From Neorhizobium galegae bv. officinalis (GTDB taxonomy: Bacteria > Pseudomonadota > Alphaproteobacteria > Rhizobiales > Rhizobiaceae), in the NCBI GenBank assembly GCA_000985875.1, contig CCRI01000002.1:434001-498000 (forward strand): a stretch of 64,000 bases of DNA. The letters run 5' to 3'. The notes under the pieces are model-generated. The model did not search any database, was not told where the DNA came from, and saw only the letters and a list, made by a program, of their open reading frames with translations. Of this stretch, positions 52,900 to 60,340 are shown piece after piece. The stretch's first letter is position 1; each line of letters opens with the position of its first letter. The position numbers and the translations under genes were made by a program.

Positions 52900-53895
52900 T
52901 CAGGCCATCGCCTTCAGGGCGCGCTTGATCATCTCGGATGTGGTCCGGACGTCTTCGACATAGCGGGCAACGGCCTGCTCGATCGCGCGCGCCTCCGCAT
53001 GCGTGGACCGCACGAAACGTATACGGCTGCCGATGCGGGCCTGGCCAAGCCGCCACAGGTCGCATTCGATCACACCGGCAATCTTCGGATATCCACCCGC
53101 CGTGTTCGCGTCGCTCATCTGGACGATCGGCTCGCCACCGGGCGGAACCTGGATCACTCCGGGTACGATCCCATGGGAACGCATCTCGATCGACGTCGTT
53201 GGCTTGATGGGCTCACCCGAGAGACGATAGCCCGTGCGGTCGCTGCGGGAAGAAATCTTCCAGGTCTGGCTCCAGAAGGCGTCGCCGTCATCGGGAAACA
53301 AGGCATGCTCACCACCGGGCAGGGCACGGACCGGCAGTGTCCCGTCAACGAAATCCGGAAAGACGTCCCGGAGCGCTACGGCAGGCTCGATGACGGCCAG
53401 GCCGTTCGCCGGCACCGGGGCAAAGTCGGCACTGTTACCGAGCGCGAGCCGATCGCCCTTTACCAATGGCCGACCGGCGTTGCCGCCGAAGCTGCCACGC
53501 AGGGATGTGCTGCGCGATCCCATCACCGAGGGGACATCCAGGCCCCCGCCGACGGAAACATAGGCGCGTGCAAGTGTCGGAGGATGTTTCAGCTCGAGCA
53601 CCTGTCCGGCCTCCGCGGTATAGGCGCACCAGGGAAGCAATTTTAAAGCATCCAGCATCGGATCGCCATCCGCGCCCGTGACCGCAAAAACAGTCCGCCG
53701 GTCGAAACGCAGGCTGAATGGAAAGGTCTGCACCTCTATCCCGGCCGCAACCTCGTCATTCCCGACAAGAATATTGCCGATCCTCACGGCAAACGGATCC
53801 ATCGCGCCGCTGGCCGAAACGCCGATATCGCGATAGCCCGGCCGCCCGAGATCCTGGACCGTATTGAAAGGGCCGGTTTCCAAAATCTCGATCAT
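52900..53895 (-). CDS. pxpC: 5-oxoprolinase subunit C-like (KipA/AHS2, biotin-dependent carboxyltransferase family)
   Basis: A 331-residue AHS2-domain protein. GPFNTVQDLGRPGYRDIGVS at residues 7-26 and MDPFAVRIGNILVGND near 32-47 are the family start; VQMSDANTAGGYPKIAGVIE near 257-276 is the conserved C-terminal loop. AHS2 domains occur in PxpC and as a domain of urea carboxylase and allophanate-linked enzymes. It overlaps the pxpB gene by ATGA. Confidence 0.9.
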   Translation of the reverse strand: MIEILETGPFNTVQDLGRPGYRDIGVSASGAMDPFAVRIGNILVGNDEVAAGIEVQTFPFSLRFDRRTVFAVTGADGDPMLDALKLLPWCAYTAEAGQVLELKHPPTLARAYVSVGGGLDVPSVMGSRSTSLRGSFGGNAGRPLVKGDRLALGNSADFAPVPANGLAVIEPAVALRDVFPDFVDGTLPVRALPGGEHALFPDDGDAFWSQTWKISSRSDRTGYRLSGEPIKPTTSIEMRSHGIVPGVIQVPPGGEPIVQMSDANTAGGYPKIAGVIECDLWRLGQARIGSRIRFVRSTHAEARAIEQAVARYVEDVRTTSEMIKRALKAMA

Positions 53896-54599
53896 AGCTC
53901 GATCCTTGCCGGCACGAACCGCACCGTATCGCCCGGCGCCATCATCGCCGGCGTGGGTGACGCCGGGTCGAACATCTGCAGCTCTGCGTAACCTATGGAA
54001 TTCCAGCCGTTCGGGCCGGTGAGCATTGCAACACCGGTCTGCATGCCGCCGATGGTCACGCAGCCCTTCGCCATCTTCAACGACGGCACGGTCTTGCGCG
54101 GCATGTAGATGCGCGGATCGAGGCCATGCAGGTAACCGAAGCCCGGAGCGCTGCCCAGGGCGAAGACCCGGTAGGTCGCTTCGTGATGAATGCGGACGAT
54201 CTCACGATCGCTGAGCTGGGCGAGGTCGCAAAGCGCGGGCAGATCCACCGCGTGCTCCCCGCCATAGTGAACAGGGATTTCGATGGTCTTGCCCGCCAGA
54301 TCGATGCTGCGGGCATTGTCCCATGCCTCCAGCAGCCGCGCCACGACAGTATCGGGATCCTCCGGCGCTTCCGCGAATATCGCTAGCAGGTTGGTCATTC
54401 CCGGAACGATTTCCGCGATATCCGGCCAGCCTCTGACCGTCTGCGACAGAGCCCAGATCCGGCGCTGTGCGGCGAGATCGAATTCGCCGGGCGCTTCCAG
54501 CAGGAAGGATCGGGCTCCGATCGAGGAGACGCGAGCGCGGCCTTGGGCGGCGGGTACGATCTCACGCAACGGCATATGGTTGTTCAAGGTTGCAATCAT
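53892..54599 (-). CDS. pxpB: 5-oxoprolinase subunit B-like (KipI/AHS1 family)
   Basis: A 235-residue AHS1-domain protein. ETIEIPVHYGGE-type features are visible as KTIEIPVHYGGEHAVDLPAL near 106-125, then GSAPGFGYLHGLDPRIYMPR near 152-171 and TGPNGWNSIGYAELQMFD near 194-211, the normal KipI/PxpB pattern. It is joined by ATGA overlaps to the degenerate carrier gene before it and to pxpC after it. Members of this family inhibit histidine kinase KinA in Bacillus, but in a pxp context the enzymatic role is expected. Confidence 0.9.
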   Translation of the reverse strand: MIATLNNHMPLREIVPAAQGRARVSSIGARSFLLEAPGEFDLAAQRRIWALSQTVRGWPDIAEIVPGMTNLLAIFAEAPEDPDTVVARLLEAWDNARSIDLAGKTIEIPVHYGGEHAVDLPALCDLAQLSDREIVRIHHEATYRVFALGSAPGFGYLHGLDPRIYMPRKTVPSLKMAKGCVTIGGMQTGVAMLTGPNGWNSIGYAELQMFDPASPTPAMMAPGDTVRFVPARIEL

Positions 54600-55018
54600 G
54601 ATTGAGGCTCGATCTCGAACAAGGGATCGCCGAAGCCGACCAACGTATCGGGCTCGGCAAGCTGCCTAGTGAGAATACCCGCACGACCGGCGCAAAGCGG
54701 AAGCAGGATGGGGCCGACGCGAAGGAAGCCGAGGGTATCTGCGGCGGAAACCGATCGCGGCAGACGGTCGGCTACCGATCGCGATGAGTTGCCCGAGCAG
54801 AAATGACCGGCCATCGGCGCCTTGACGACCACCGGCTGAGCCGCCGAGACCGGTTGCGCTGTGCTGCTTACATTGATCCGGGCCTCTTCCCCCGTCGCTA
54901 CAACGATGCGCAACTGCCCGCCGGGCCAGGAGATTTCCAGGCCACTCACCCCGGCTGCCGTCAGTGCATCGGTCAGGAGCGCGATGGTCGTGGGATCGCT
55001 GAAATCGATCGCACTCAT
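54596..55018 (-). CDS. BCCP-like carrier protein lacking the biotinyl lysine
   Basis: A 140-residue protein built like a biotin carboxyl carrier: an N-terminal helical part (DFSDPTTIALLTDALTAAGV), a linker, and a C-terminal lipoyl-type domain starting KAPMAGHFCSG. The EAMKM hairpin is gone: aligned to the neighbouring true carrier, LFIIEAMKVFNKIAAPRSG is LGFLRVGPILLPLCAGRAG, so the biotinyl Lys is Pro. The start at 55018 is set by the ATGA overlap with accC. A structural or docking subunit of the complex, or a blocking carrier, is possible; ordinary biotinylation is not. Confidence 0.78.
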   Translation of the reverse strand: MSAIDFSDPTTIALLTDALTAAGVSGLEISWPGGQLRIVVATGEEARINVSSTAQPVSAAQPVVVKAPMAGHFCSGNSSRSVADRLPRSVSAADTLGFLRVGPILLPLCAGRAGILTRQLAEPDTLVGFGDPLFEIEPQS

Positions 55019-56394
55019 GGCGCTCTCCGCTGTTTCAGCCATTGTTCGAGATAGTGGATATCCGTCTCGCCGCGCGCGAACGCGCTATCCTCGAAAAGCG
55101 CGCGCAGGAAGGGAATATTGGTGGAAATTCCGTCCACCCGCGTCCCGGCAAGCGCCTCGCGCATCCTCGCCATCGCCTCCGCGCGTGTCGGCGCATGAAC
55201 GATCAGCTTGGCGATCAGCGAGTCGTAATAGGGCGGCACCTTGTACCCCGCATGGATATGGGTATCGACCCGGATGCCAGGCTCTTCGGGTAGGACGAGA
55301 CCGGTAATGACACCTGCCGACGGCAGGAAAGTATCGGGATCCTCGGCATTGATGCGGCATTCGAAAGCGTGGCCCGCGCAGTTCACATCAGCCTGGGCCA
55401 GATCGAGCGGATCGCCCTGAGCCACTTTGATCTGCGCCTGGACGATGTCGATCCCGCTTGTCATCTCTGTGACCGGGTGCTCGACCTGAAGCCGGGTGTT
55501 CATTTCGATGAAATAGAAAGCGCCATCCTCGTAGAGGAACTCGAAGGTTCCGACGCCCCGGTATCCGATCTGGCGGCAGGCCTCGACGCAGGCCCTCCCG
55601 ACCGGCCCGATCACCTCCGGCGCGATCCCGGATGCCGGCGCCTCTTCCACCACCTTTTGATGGCGGCGCTGCATCGAGCAATCCCGGTGCCCGAGCCAGA
55701 CTGCATTGCCATGGGTGTCGCAAAGGACCTGGATCTCGATATGGCGCGGATGCTGGAGGAATTTTTCCATATAGAGCGACGGCGAGCCGAAAGCCTGCCG
55801 CGCCTCCTCCCGGGTGAGCGCCACCGCCTCTTGCAGCAGACGGGCCTCCGGCACGACACGCATGCCCCGCCCGCCGCCACCACCGGCAGCCTTGATGATG
55901 ACGGGATAACCGATCTCCAGTGCCAGGCGCTCGATGGCGGCCGTATCCTCGGCAAGCGCCGTATCCGGCCCCGGGACACAAGGGACCCCGGCTGCGATCA
56001 TCGCCCTCTTTGCAGAAATCTTGTCGCCCATCGCTTCGATTGATGACGCGCTCGGACCGATAAATGCCAGTCCGGCCTTTTCGACCGCATCGGCGAATGC
56101 GGCGTTTTCCGAGAGAAAACCATAACCTGGATGGATGGCGCCGGCGCCTGTCAAACGCGCCGCCAGAAGAAGAGCGTCCTTGTTGAGGTAACTTTTTGCC
56201 GCGCTCGAAGGGCCGATGCACAGGGCGCTATCGGCGGTCCGGCCATAGGGCGCCTGCCGATCCGCCTCGGAATAGACGACGACCGTCTTGAGACCCAATG
56301 CCCGGCAGGCTTTCTGTATCCTGGTCGCGATCTCCCCGCGATTGGCAATGAGAACCGTATCGAAACGCGCGCGACCGTCGAATGTCTCCGGCAT
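55015..56394 (-). CDS. accC: Biotin carboxylase
   Basis: A 459-residue ATP-grasp enzyme that carboxylates biotin on a carrier. The ATG at 56394 overlaps the accB stop as TGATG; a GTG at 56397 is also possible. Domain order is normal: N-terminal VLIANRGEIATRIQKACRAL, glycine-rich loop KAAGGGGGRGM, MEKFLQHPRHIEIQVL, CSMQRRHQKVVEEAP, and the catalytic FIEMNTRLQVEHPVTEM. No carboxyltransferase AccA/AccD genes are near. The operon instead supplies the AHS1/AHS2 proteins PxpB and PxpC, hinting that this copy is not for fatty-acid synthesis. Confidence 0.92.
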   Translation of the reverse strand: MPETFDGRARFDTVLIANRGEIATRIQKACRALGLKTVVVYSEADRQAPYGRTADSALCIGPSSAAKSYLNKDALLLAARLTGAGAIHPGYGFLSENAAFADAVEKAGLAFIGPSASSIEAMGDKISAKRAMIAAGVPCVPGPDTALAEDTAAIERLALEIGYPVIIKAAGGGGGRGMRVVPEARLLQEAVALTREEARQAFGSPSLYMEKFLQHPRHIEIQVLCDTHGNAVWLGHRDCSMQRRHQKVVEEAPASGIAPEVIGPVGRACVEACRQIGYRGVGTFEFLYEDGAFYFIEMNTRLQVEHPVTEMTSGIDIVQAQIKVAQGDPLDLAQADVNCAGHAFECRINAEDPDTFLPSAGVITGLVLPEEPGIRVDTHIHAGYKVPPYYDSLIAKLIVHAPTRAEAMARMREALAGTRVDGISTNIPFLRALFEDSAFARGETDIHYLEQWLKQRRAP

Positions 56395-56843
56395 CACGCG
56401 ATCTCCGCGAGCAGATCACCCGTCTCGACTTCGCCGCCGTCGACTTCGGTCAGGCTGACAATGCGTCCGGACCGCGGTGCGGCAATCTTGTTGAAGACCT
56501 TCATCGCTTCGATAATGAAGAGGGTCTGCCCCTCCGTCACCTCGTCCCCGGGCTTGACAAACGGCACCTCGCCCGGTGCCGCACTGCGATGCAGCACGCC
56601 GGACACCGGCGCTTTTACGGGAATGACCGACGCCCGGCCGACAGCCGGCAACTCGTCAGGTCCCAAGGCGATCGACGCATCCGCAACCGGCTGCTGCCCC
56701 CCCTCCAAGCCAAGGGAGGCCTCCCCCGCCGTCGGCTGCGACCGGAAAATCCGAACCGTCAGGTCCTTTTCGGTCACCGTGAGTTCGGTGATGCTCGATC
56801 GACCGACAAAGTCGATCAGGGTCTTGATCTTCGAGAGGTCCAT
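56394..56843 (-). CDS. accB: Biotin carboxyl carrier protein
   Basis: A 149-residue carrier with an AccB-like N-terminal part (DLSKIKTLIDFVGRSSITEL then TEKDLTVRIFR) and a C-terminal biotinyl domain containing intact EAMKV with the lysine to be biotinylated near residue 114, flanked by TLFII and FNKIAAPRSG. First gene of the accB-accC-carrier-pxpBCA-aminotransferase operon. It can carry carboxybiotin between AccC and whatever carboxyltransferase is used, for which PxpB/PxpC are the local candidates. Confidence 0.92.
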   Translation of the reverse strand: MDLSKIKTLIDFVGRSSITELTVTEKDLTVRIFRSQPTAGEASLGLEGGQQPVADASIALGPDELPAVGRASVIPVKAPVSGVLHRSAAPGEVPFVKPGDEVTEGQTLFIIEAMKVFNKIAAPRSGRIVSLTEVDGGEVETGDLLAEIA

Positions 56844-56900
56844 ATTCGCGCTCGATATTTCAAATGCCGTCGCGCGCTTTTGCAGATTGGTCGCGTGATA

Positions 56901-56920
56901 CGGTAACGTTCCGTAACACG
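56901..56920. promoter_or_regulatory. Direct repeats GGTAAC/CGTAAC upstream of accB
   Basis: CGGTAACGTT (56901-56910) is followed at once by CCGTAACACG (56911-56920), two copies of a C-S-GTAAC element one helical turn apart, 58-77 bases upstream of the accB start. This may be a regulator site. The rest of the 226-base gap shows nothing clear. Confidence 0.3.
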
Positions 56921-57069
56921 ATCGGGCCGCCGATGGGGTCAGACGAACTTTTGATGGACTGCCTCAGCCATGCGAAGCGTTGATACCTCCGGAACGACCG
57001 GCACATAAAGCCATAACGACCGACGCTGGGTAACACACATCTGCAGAATCGGACCCTGCAGATTGCCGA

Positions 57070-58326
57070 TCAGCGAAAACGGGCAGCGGACAGCGCTGAT
57101 AGATCGATGGCACATTCGCGCCCAGCGATCAGGCCTGCAACCAGTGCGCCGCTAACCGGTCCGGATGCAAGGCCGACATGACCGTGGCCGAACGCATGAA
57201 CGATATCTTCGGAAGACCGTGAGAACCCGATAACCGGAAGGCCGTCCGCAGTCGAGGGACGATGCCCCATCCATCGATCGATACTCTTGTCCTCGGATAT
57301 ATACGACAGTGCCGGATAGGTTCCCTTCGCGTGTTTCAGCAGGATATCGGCGCGGGTCCAGTTCGGCCTTTCCTCGACACTTGCCAGTTCGACCTGTCCG
57401 GCAATGCGAAGTCCGGCAAGTGTCGGATTGTTGCCCATCCTGCCGTCGCTTGGCATGATCGGCATCTCCCCCTTGGCCAGATGATGGGGGATGACCACGT
57501 GGTAACCGCGTTCGCTTTGCATCGGGATTGTGTCACCGACGAGCGCTGCAAGCTTTTTCGAATGTATTCCGGCAGCGATGACGGCCCTGTCGCACGCCAC
57601 GATGCCAGCCTCTGTCCGGACACCGGAAAGCCGATTGCCGGCTAGACTGAAACCGGTCGCCCTTGCTGTGATGCGCCGGGCCCCGAGATCCACCGCATGA
57701 TCCACCATCGCGGCGACATAGCCTCCCGGATCCACACAATGACCTCCATCCTCGACGAAGGCAGCAAAGGAGTAGCGGGATGAAAGATTCGGCTCGAGTT
57801 CGTGCAGTTCGGCCGACGATAGTTCTCGATAGGAAACGCCATTGTCGCGCCGCAGGCGCCACGCAAAACCCTCGGCCCCGAAAGCCGCGCGATCCTGGTA
57901 CACATAGAGCAGACCCTTGCGCCGGATTAGATCCGGCCGTCCGATCTTTTCTGCCAGTGCCGCATGCCGGGCCGGAGCATCATGCAGCAGGCTCGCCAGA
58001 ATTCTCGCTGTCCGCTCGACCTTGGATGCGGTCGAACCGGCCAGCATGAACCGCAGCAACCAGGGCGCGAGGCGCACCAGATGCCGCCAGCGGATGGTCA
58101 GCGGCCCGGAAGGGTCAGCAAGATAGCCGGGCACCTTCCTCCAGAGGCCGGGCATCGACATCGGGATGATCGAGGCAGGGCTCAGCCAGCCGCTGTTGCC
58201 ATAGCTCGCTGCGTGGCGGCCGCCGGGCTGTTCCGGTTCGACGATGGTAACCTCGTGCCCGTCCTTCAACAACTCGAGTGCTGTCGATGCACCGACGATA
58301 CCGGCTCCGATGACCACTACATGCAT
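57070..58326 (-). CDS. D-amino acid dehydrogenase/FAD-dependent amine oxidase (DadA-like)
   Basis: A 418-residue flavoprotein of the DAO family. FAD-binding VVIGAGIVGASTALELLKDG at residues 4-23, the YGNSGWLSPASIIPMSMPG stretch near 42-60 typical of DadA, and the closing GRPSTADGLPVIGFSRS with HAFGHGHVGLASGP near 370-390. It would oxidise a D-amino acid or an N-substituted amino acid to the 2-oxo acid, passing electrons to the respiratory chain. It follows the TctCBA/BisC-like genes at 35 bp and lies upstream of the accB operon. Confidence 0.88.
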   Translation of the reverse strand: MHVVVIGAGIVGASTALELLKDGHEVTIVEPEQPGGRHAASYGNSGWLSPASIIPMSMPGLWRKVPGYLADPSGPLTIRWRHLVRLAPWLLRFMLAGSTASKVERTARILASLLHDAPARHAALAEKIGRPDLIRRKGLLYVYQDRAAFGAEGFAWRLRRDNGVSYRELSSAELHELEPNLSSRYSFAAFVEDGGHCVDPGGYVAAMVDHAVDLGARRITARATGFSLAGNRLSGVRTEAGIVACDRAVIAAGIHSKKLAALVGDTIPMQSERGYHVVIPHHLAKGEMPIMPSDGRMGNNPTLAGLRIAGQVELASVEERPNWTRADILLKHAKGTYPALSYISEDKSIDRWMGHRPSTADGLPVIGFSRSSEDIVHAFGHGHVGLASGPVSGALVAGLIAGRECAIDLSALSAARFR

Positions 58327-58360
58327 GACGTTTCACTCTGCGTGACGGGAATAAGCCGGT

Positions 58361-59860
58361 TCATTCCTGAAATGCCTCTTCACGGACCGCTTTGATCTTC
58401 GGCAGGGCGACCACGGCGATGGCGAGCACAGCCAGGACAAGCAGACCTGCCGAAATCGGACGATCGACAAAAACGCTGGGATTGCCGCGTGCGAGGAACA
58501 TGGCTCTGCGGAAATTCTCCTCCATCATTGGCCCGAGAATGAGGCCCATCACCAGCGGTGCCGGATCGCAATCGAGCTTGGCGAAGACGTAGCCGGCGAC
58601 GCCGAAGGCGCCGAGCAGCCAGATATCGAAGACCGAGTTGCCGAGCGAGAAAGCGCCGAGCGAGCAGAACACCACGATAGCCGGAAACAGATAGTGGAAA
58701 GGCATCGTCAGCAAGCGGGTCCAGACGCCGATCAGCGGCAGGTTCAAGACCAGCAGCATGACATTGCCGACCCACATCGACACAATGACGCCCCAGAACA
58801 CATCCGGATGTTCGGAAATCAGCGTCGGCCCCGGTGCGATACCCTGCATGATCAGGGCGCCGAACATGAGGGCCATGACGGCATTGGCCGGCAGGCCGAG
58901 CGTGAGCAACGGCACAAACGAGGTCTGTGCACCGGCATTGTTGGCGCTCTCCGGCGATGCGACGCCTTCGATCGCACCGCCGCCGAAACCTTCGGGCGGG
59001 TTGGCAACGCGTTTCTCGACGGCATAGGCGGCGAACGCGGCGAGAAGCGCACCGCCGCCCGGCAGAAGTCCCAGCACCGAACCGATCCCCGTGCCACGAA
59101 GGATCGGCGCAACCATCCGGCGCCAGTCTTCCCGCGACGGGATCATCGAGAAGAATGGTGCGTTGATGGCCGTACGGCTTTCCGGGGTTTCCAGATCCTT
59201 GATCAGCTCACCGATGCCGAACAATCCCATCGCCACCACGACGAAATTGATACCGCTCGACATCTCTTCAAAACCGAGCGTGAAGCGCGGCACGGCGGTT
59301 TGCACGTCCTGGCCGACAAGACCGACCAGAATGCCGATGAAGACCATGGCAAGCGCCTTGGGCAGCGATCCGCGCGAAAGCACGACCGAGGCGACAAGCC
59401 CGAGGATCATCAGGGAGAAGTATTCCGCGGGGCCGAACAGCAATCCAATCTCGGCAAGCGAAGGCGCAAACAAGGCCAGTAACAGCGTGGCGACGGTGCC
59501 AGCAAAAAAGGAGCCGATCGCCGCTGTCGACAGTGCCACGCCCGCGCGTCCGTTGCGGGCCATCTTGTAGCCGTCGATCGCCGTCACCACGGAGGATGCT
59601 TCGCCGGGCAGATTGAGAAGGATGGCGGTCGTCGACCCCCCATATTGAGCCCCGTAATAGATGCCAGCCATCATGATGAGCGATGTCACCGGTTCAAGTC
59701 CGATGGTGAAAGGCAGGAGGATAGCCATGGTCGCGGCAGGGCCGAGGCCTGGCAGGACACCGACAAGGGTCCCGAGCAGCGTGCCCATCAGGCACCAGAA
59801 CAGGTTCGTCGGCAGGATTGCCTGGTCGAGACCGAGGAGCAGGGCGTTCAGCGTCTCCAT
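58361..59860 (-). CDS. tctA: Tripartite tricarboxylate transporter, large permease TctA
   Basis: A 499-residue membrane protein with about eleven helices, from the ATG at 59860 (METLNALLLGLDQAILPTN). The conserved GVLPGLGPAATMAILLPFT near 35-53 and the mirrored internal copy GLLPGGGALLAAFAAYAVEK near 270, plus GEASSVVTAIDGYKMARNGR near 90, are TctA signatures. TctB is encoded ten bases upstream and the receptor TctC two genes before it. Together they import a carboxylate against the sodium or proton gradient. Confidence 0.93.
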   Translation of the reverse strand: METLNALLLGLDQAILPTNLFWCLMGTLLGTLVGVLPGLGPAATMAILLPFTIGLEPVTSLIMMAGIYYGAQYGGSTTAILLNLPGEASSVVTAIDGYKMARNGRAGVALSTAAIGSFFAGTVATLLLALFAPSLAEIGLLFGPAEYFSLMILGLVASVVLSRGSLPKALAMVFIGILVGLVGQDVQTAVPRFTLGFEEMSSGINFVVVAMGLFGIGELIKDLETPESRTAINAPFFSMIPSREDWRRMVAPILRGTGIGSVLGLLPGGGALLAAFAAYAVEKRVANPPEGFGGGAIEGVASPESANNAGAQTSFVPLLTLGLPANAVMALMFGALIMQGIAPGPTLISEHPDVFWGVIVSMWVGNVMLLVLNLPLIGVWTRLLTMPFHYLFPAIVVFCSLGAFSLGNSVFDIWLLGAFGVAGYVFAKLDCDPAPLVMGLILGPMMEENFRRAMFLARGNPSVFVDRPISAGLLVLAVLAIAVVALPKIKAVREEAFQE

Positions 59861-59870
59861 GTGATCTTCC

Positions 59871-60329
59871 TTAAAACCCGAACCAGGGGCCGATGATGGC
59901 AATCGGCATGCCGAGCCCCTTGATGAATGCGAGGCTGCAGGCCGCCCCGAGTCCGAGCCCGTACAACGCCGATTTCACCGGCTGCAAAGGACGTGAGGCA
60001 AACGACGAGATGAAGCAGCAAGAGAAGACCGCCGGCAGCAACCCGCCGCCGCGAACGACGAGTCCGAACACCGCGATCGCTGCGATGATGAACATGACCT
60101 TCGAGGAATAAAGCCGCGGTTGTTCCTTACCCGCGCCATGTCTCTCGGCCGTAAAGGCGACAATAACGCCCATGGCGATCAGGGCCGAGGCGACCAGGCC
60201 CGGAAATGCACCGGGGCCGATCTTGCGCCATGTACCATAGGAGAGATCGAGGCTGCCCAACAGGAAAGCGACGCCGATCAATACGAACAGGAGCCCTGCA
60301 ATCAATTGCGGATTGAGACGCGAGGTCAT
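59871..60329 (-). CDS. tctB: Tripartite tricarboxylate transporter, small permease TctB
   Basis: A 152-residue membrane protein with four predicted helices (LIAGLLFVLIGVAFLLGS, then LVASALIAMGVIVAFTA, VMFIIAAIAVFGLVV and the C-terminal LPAVFSCCFISSFA region) typical of TctB. The start at 60329 follows AGAGGA; the longer open frame upstream is antisense or out-of-frame to the molybdoenzyme gene. Partner of TctA. Confidence 0.87.
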   Translation of the reverse strand: MTSRLNPQLIAGLLFVLIGVAFLLGSLDLSYGTWRKIGPGAFPGLVASALIAMGVIVAFTAERHGAGKEQPRLYSSKVMFIIAAIAVFGLVVRGGGLLPAVFSCCFISSFASRPLQPVKSALYGLGLGAACSLAFIKGLGMPIAIIGPWFGF

Positions 60330-60340
60330 GGGCATTCCTC

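Noticed and set aside
56844..57069. Possible biotin (BirA/BioR) operator before accB
   Set aside because: The dyad near 56901-56916 centres badly and does not match a BioR or BirA site that I can recall; only the direct repeats are reported.
58694..59482. 262-codon forward frame antisense to tctA
   Set aside because: Polar, Asp/Arg/His-rich shadow of a membrane-protein gene; no motif.
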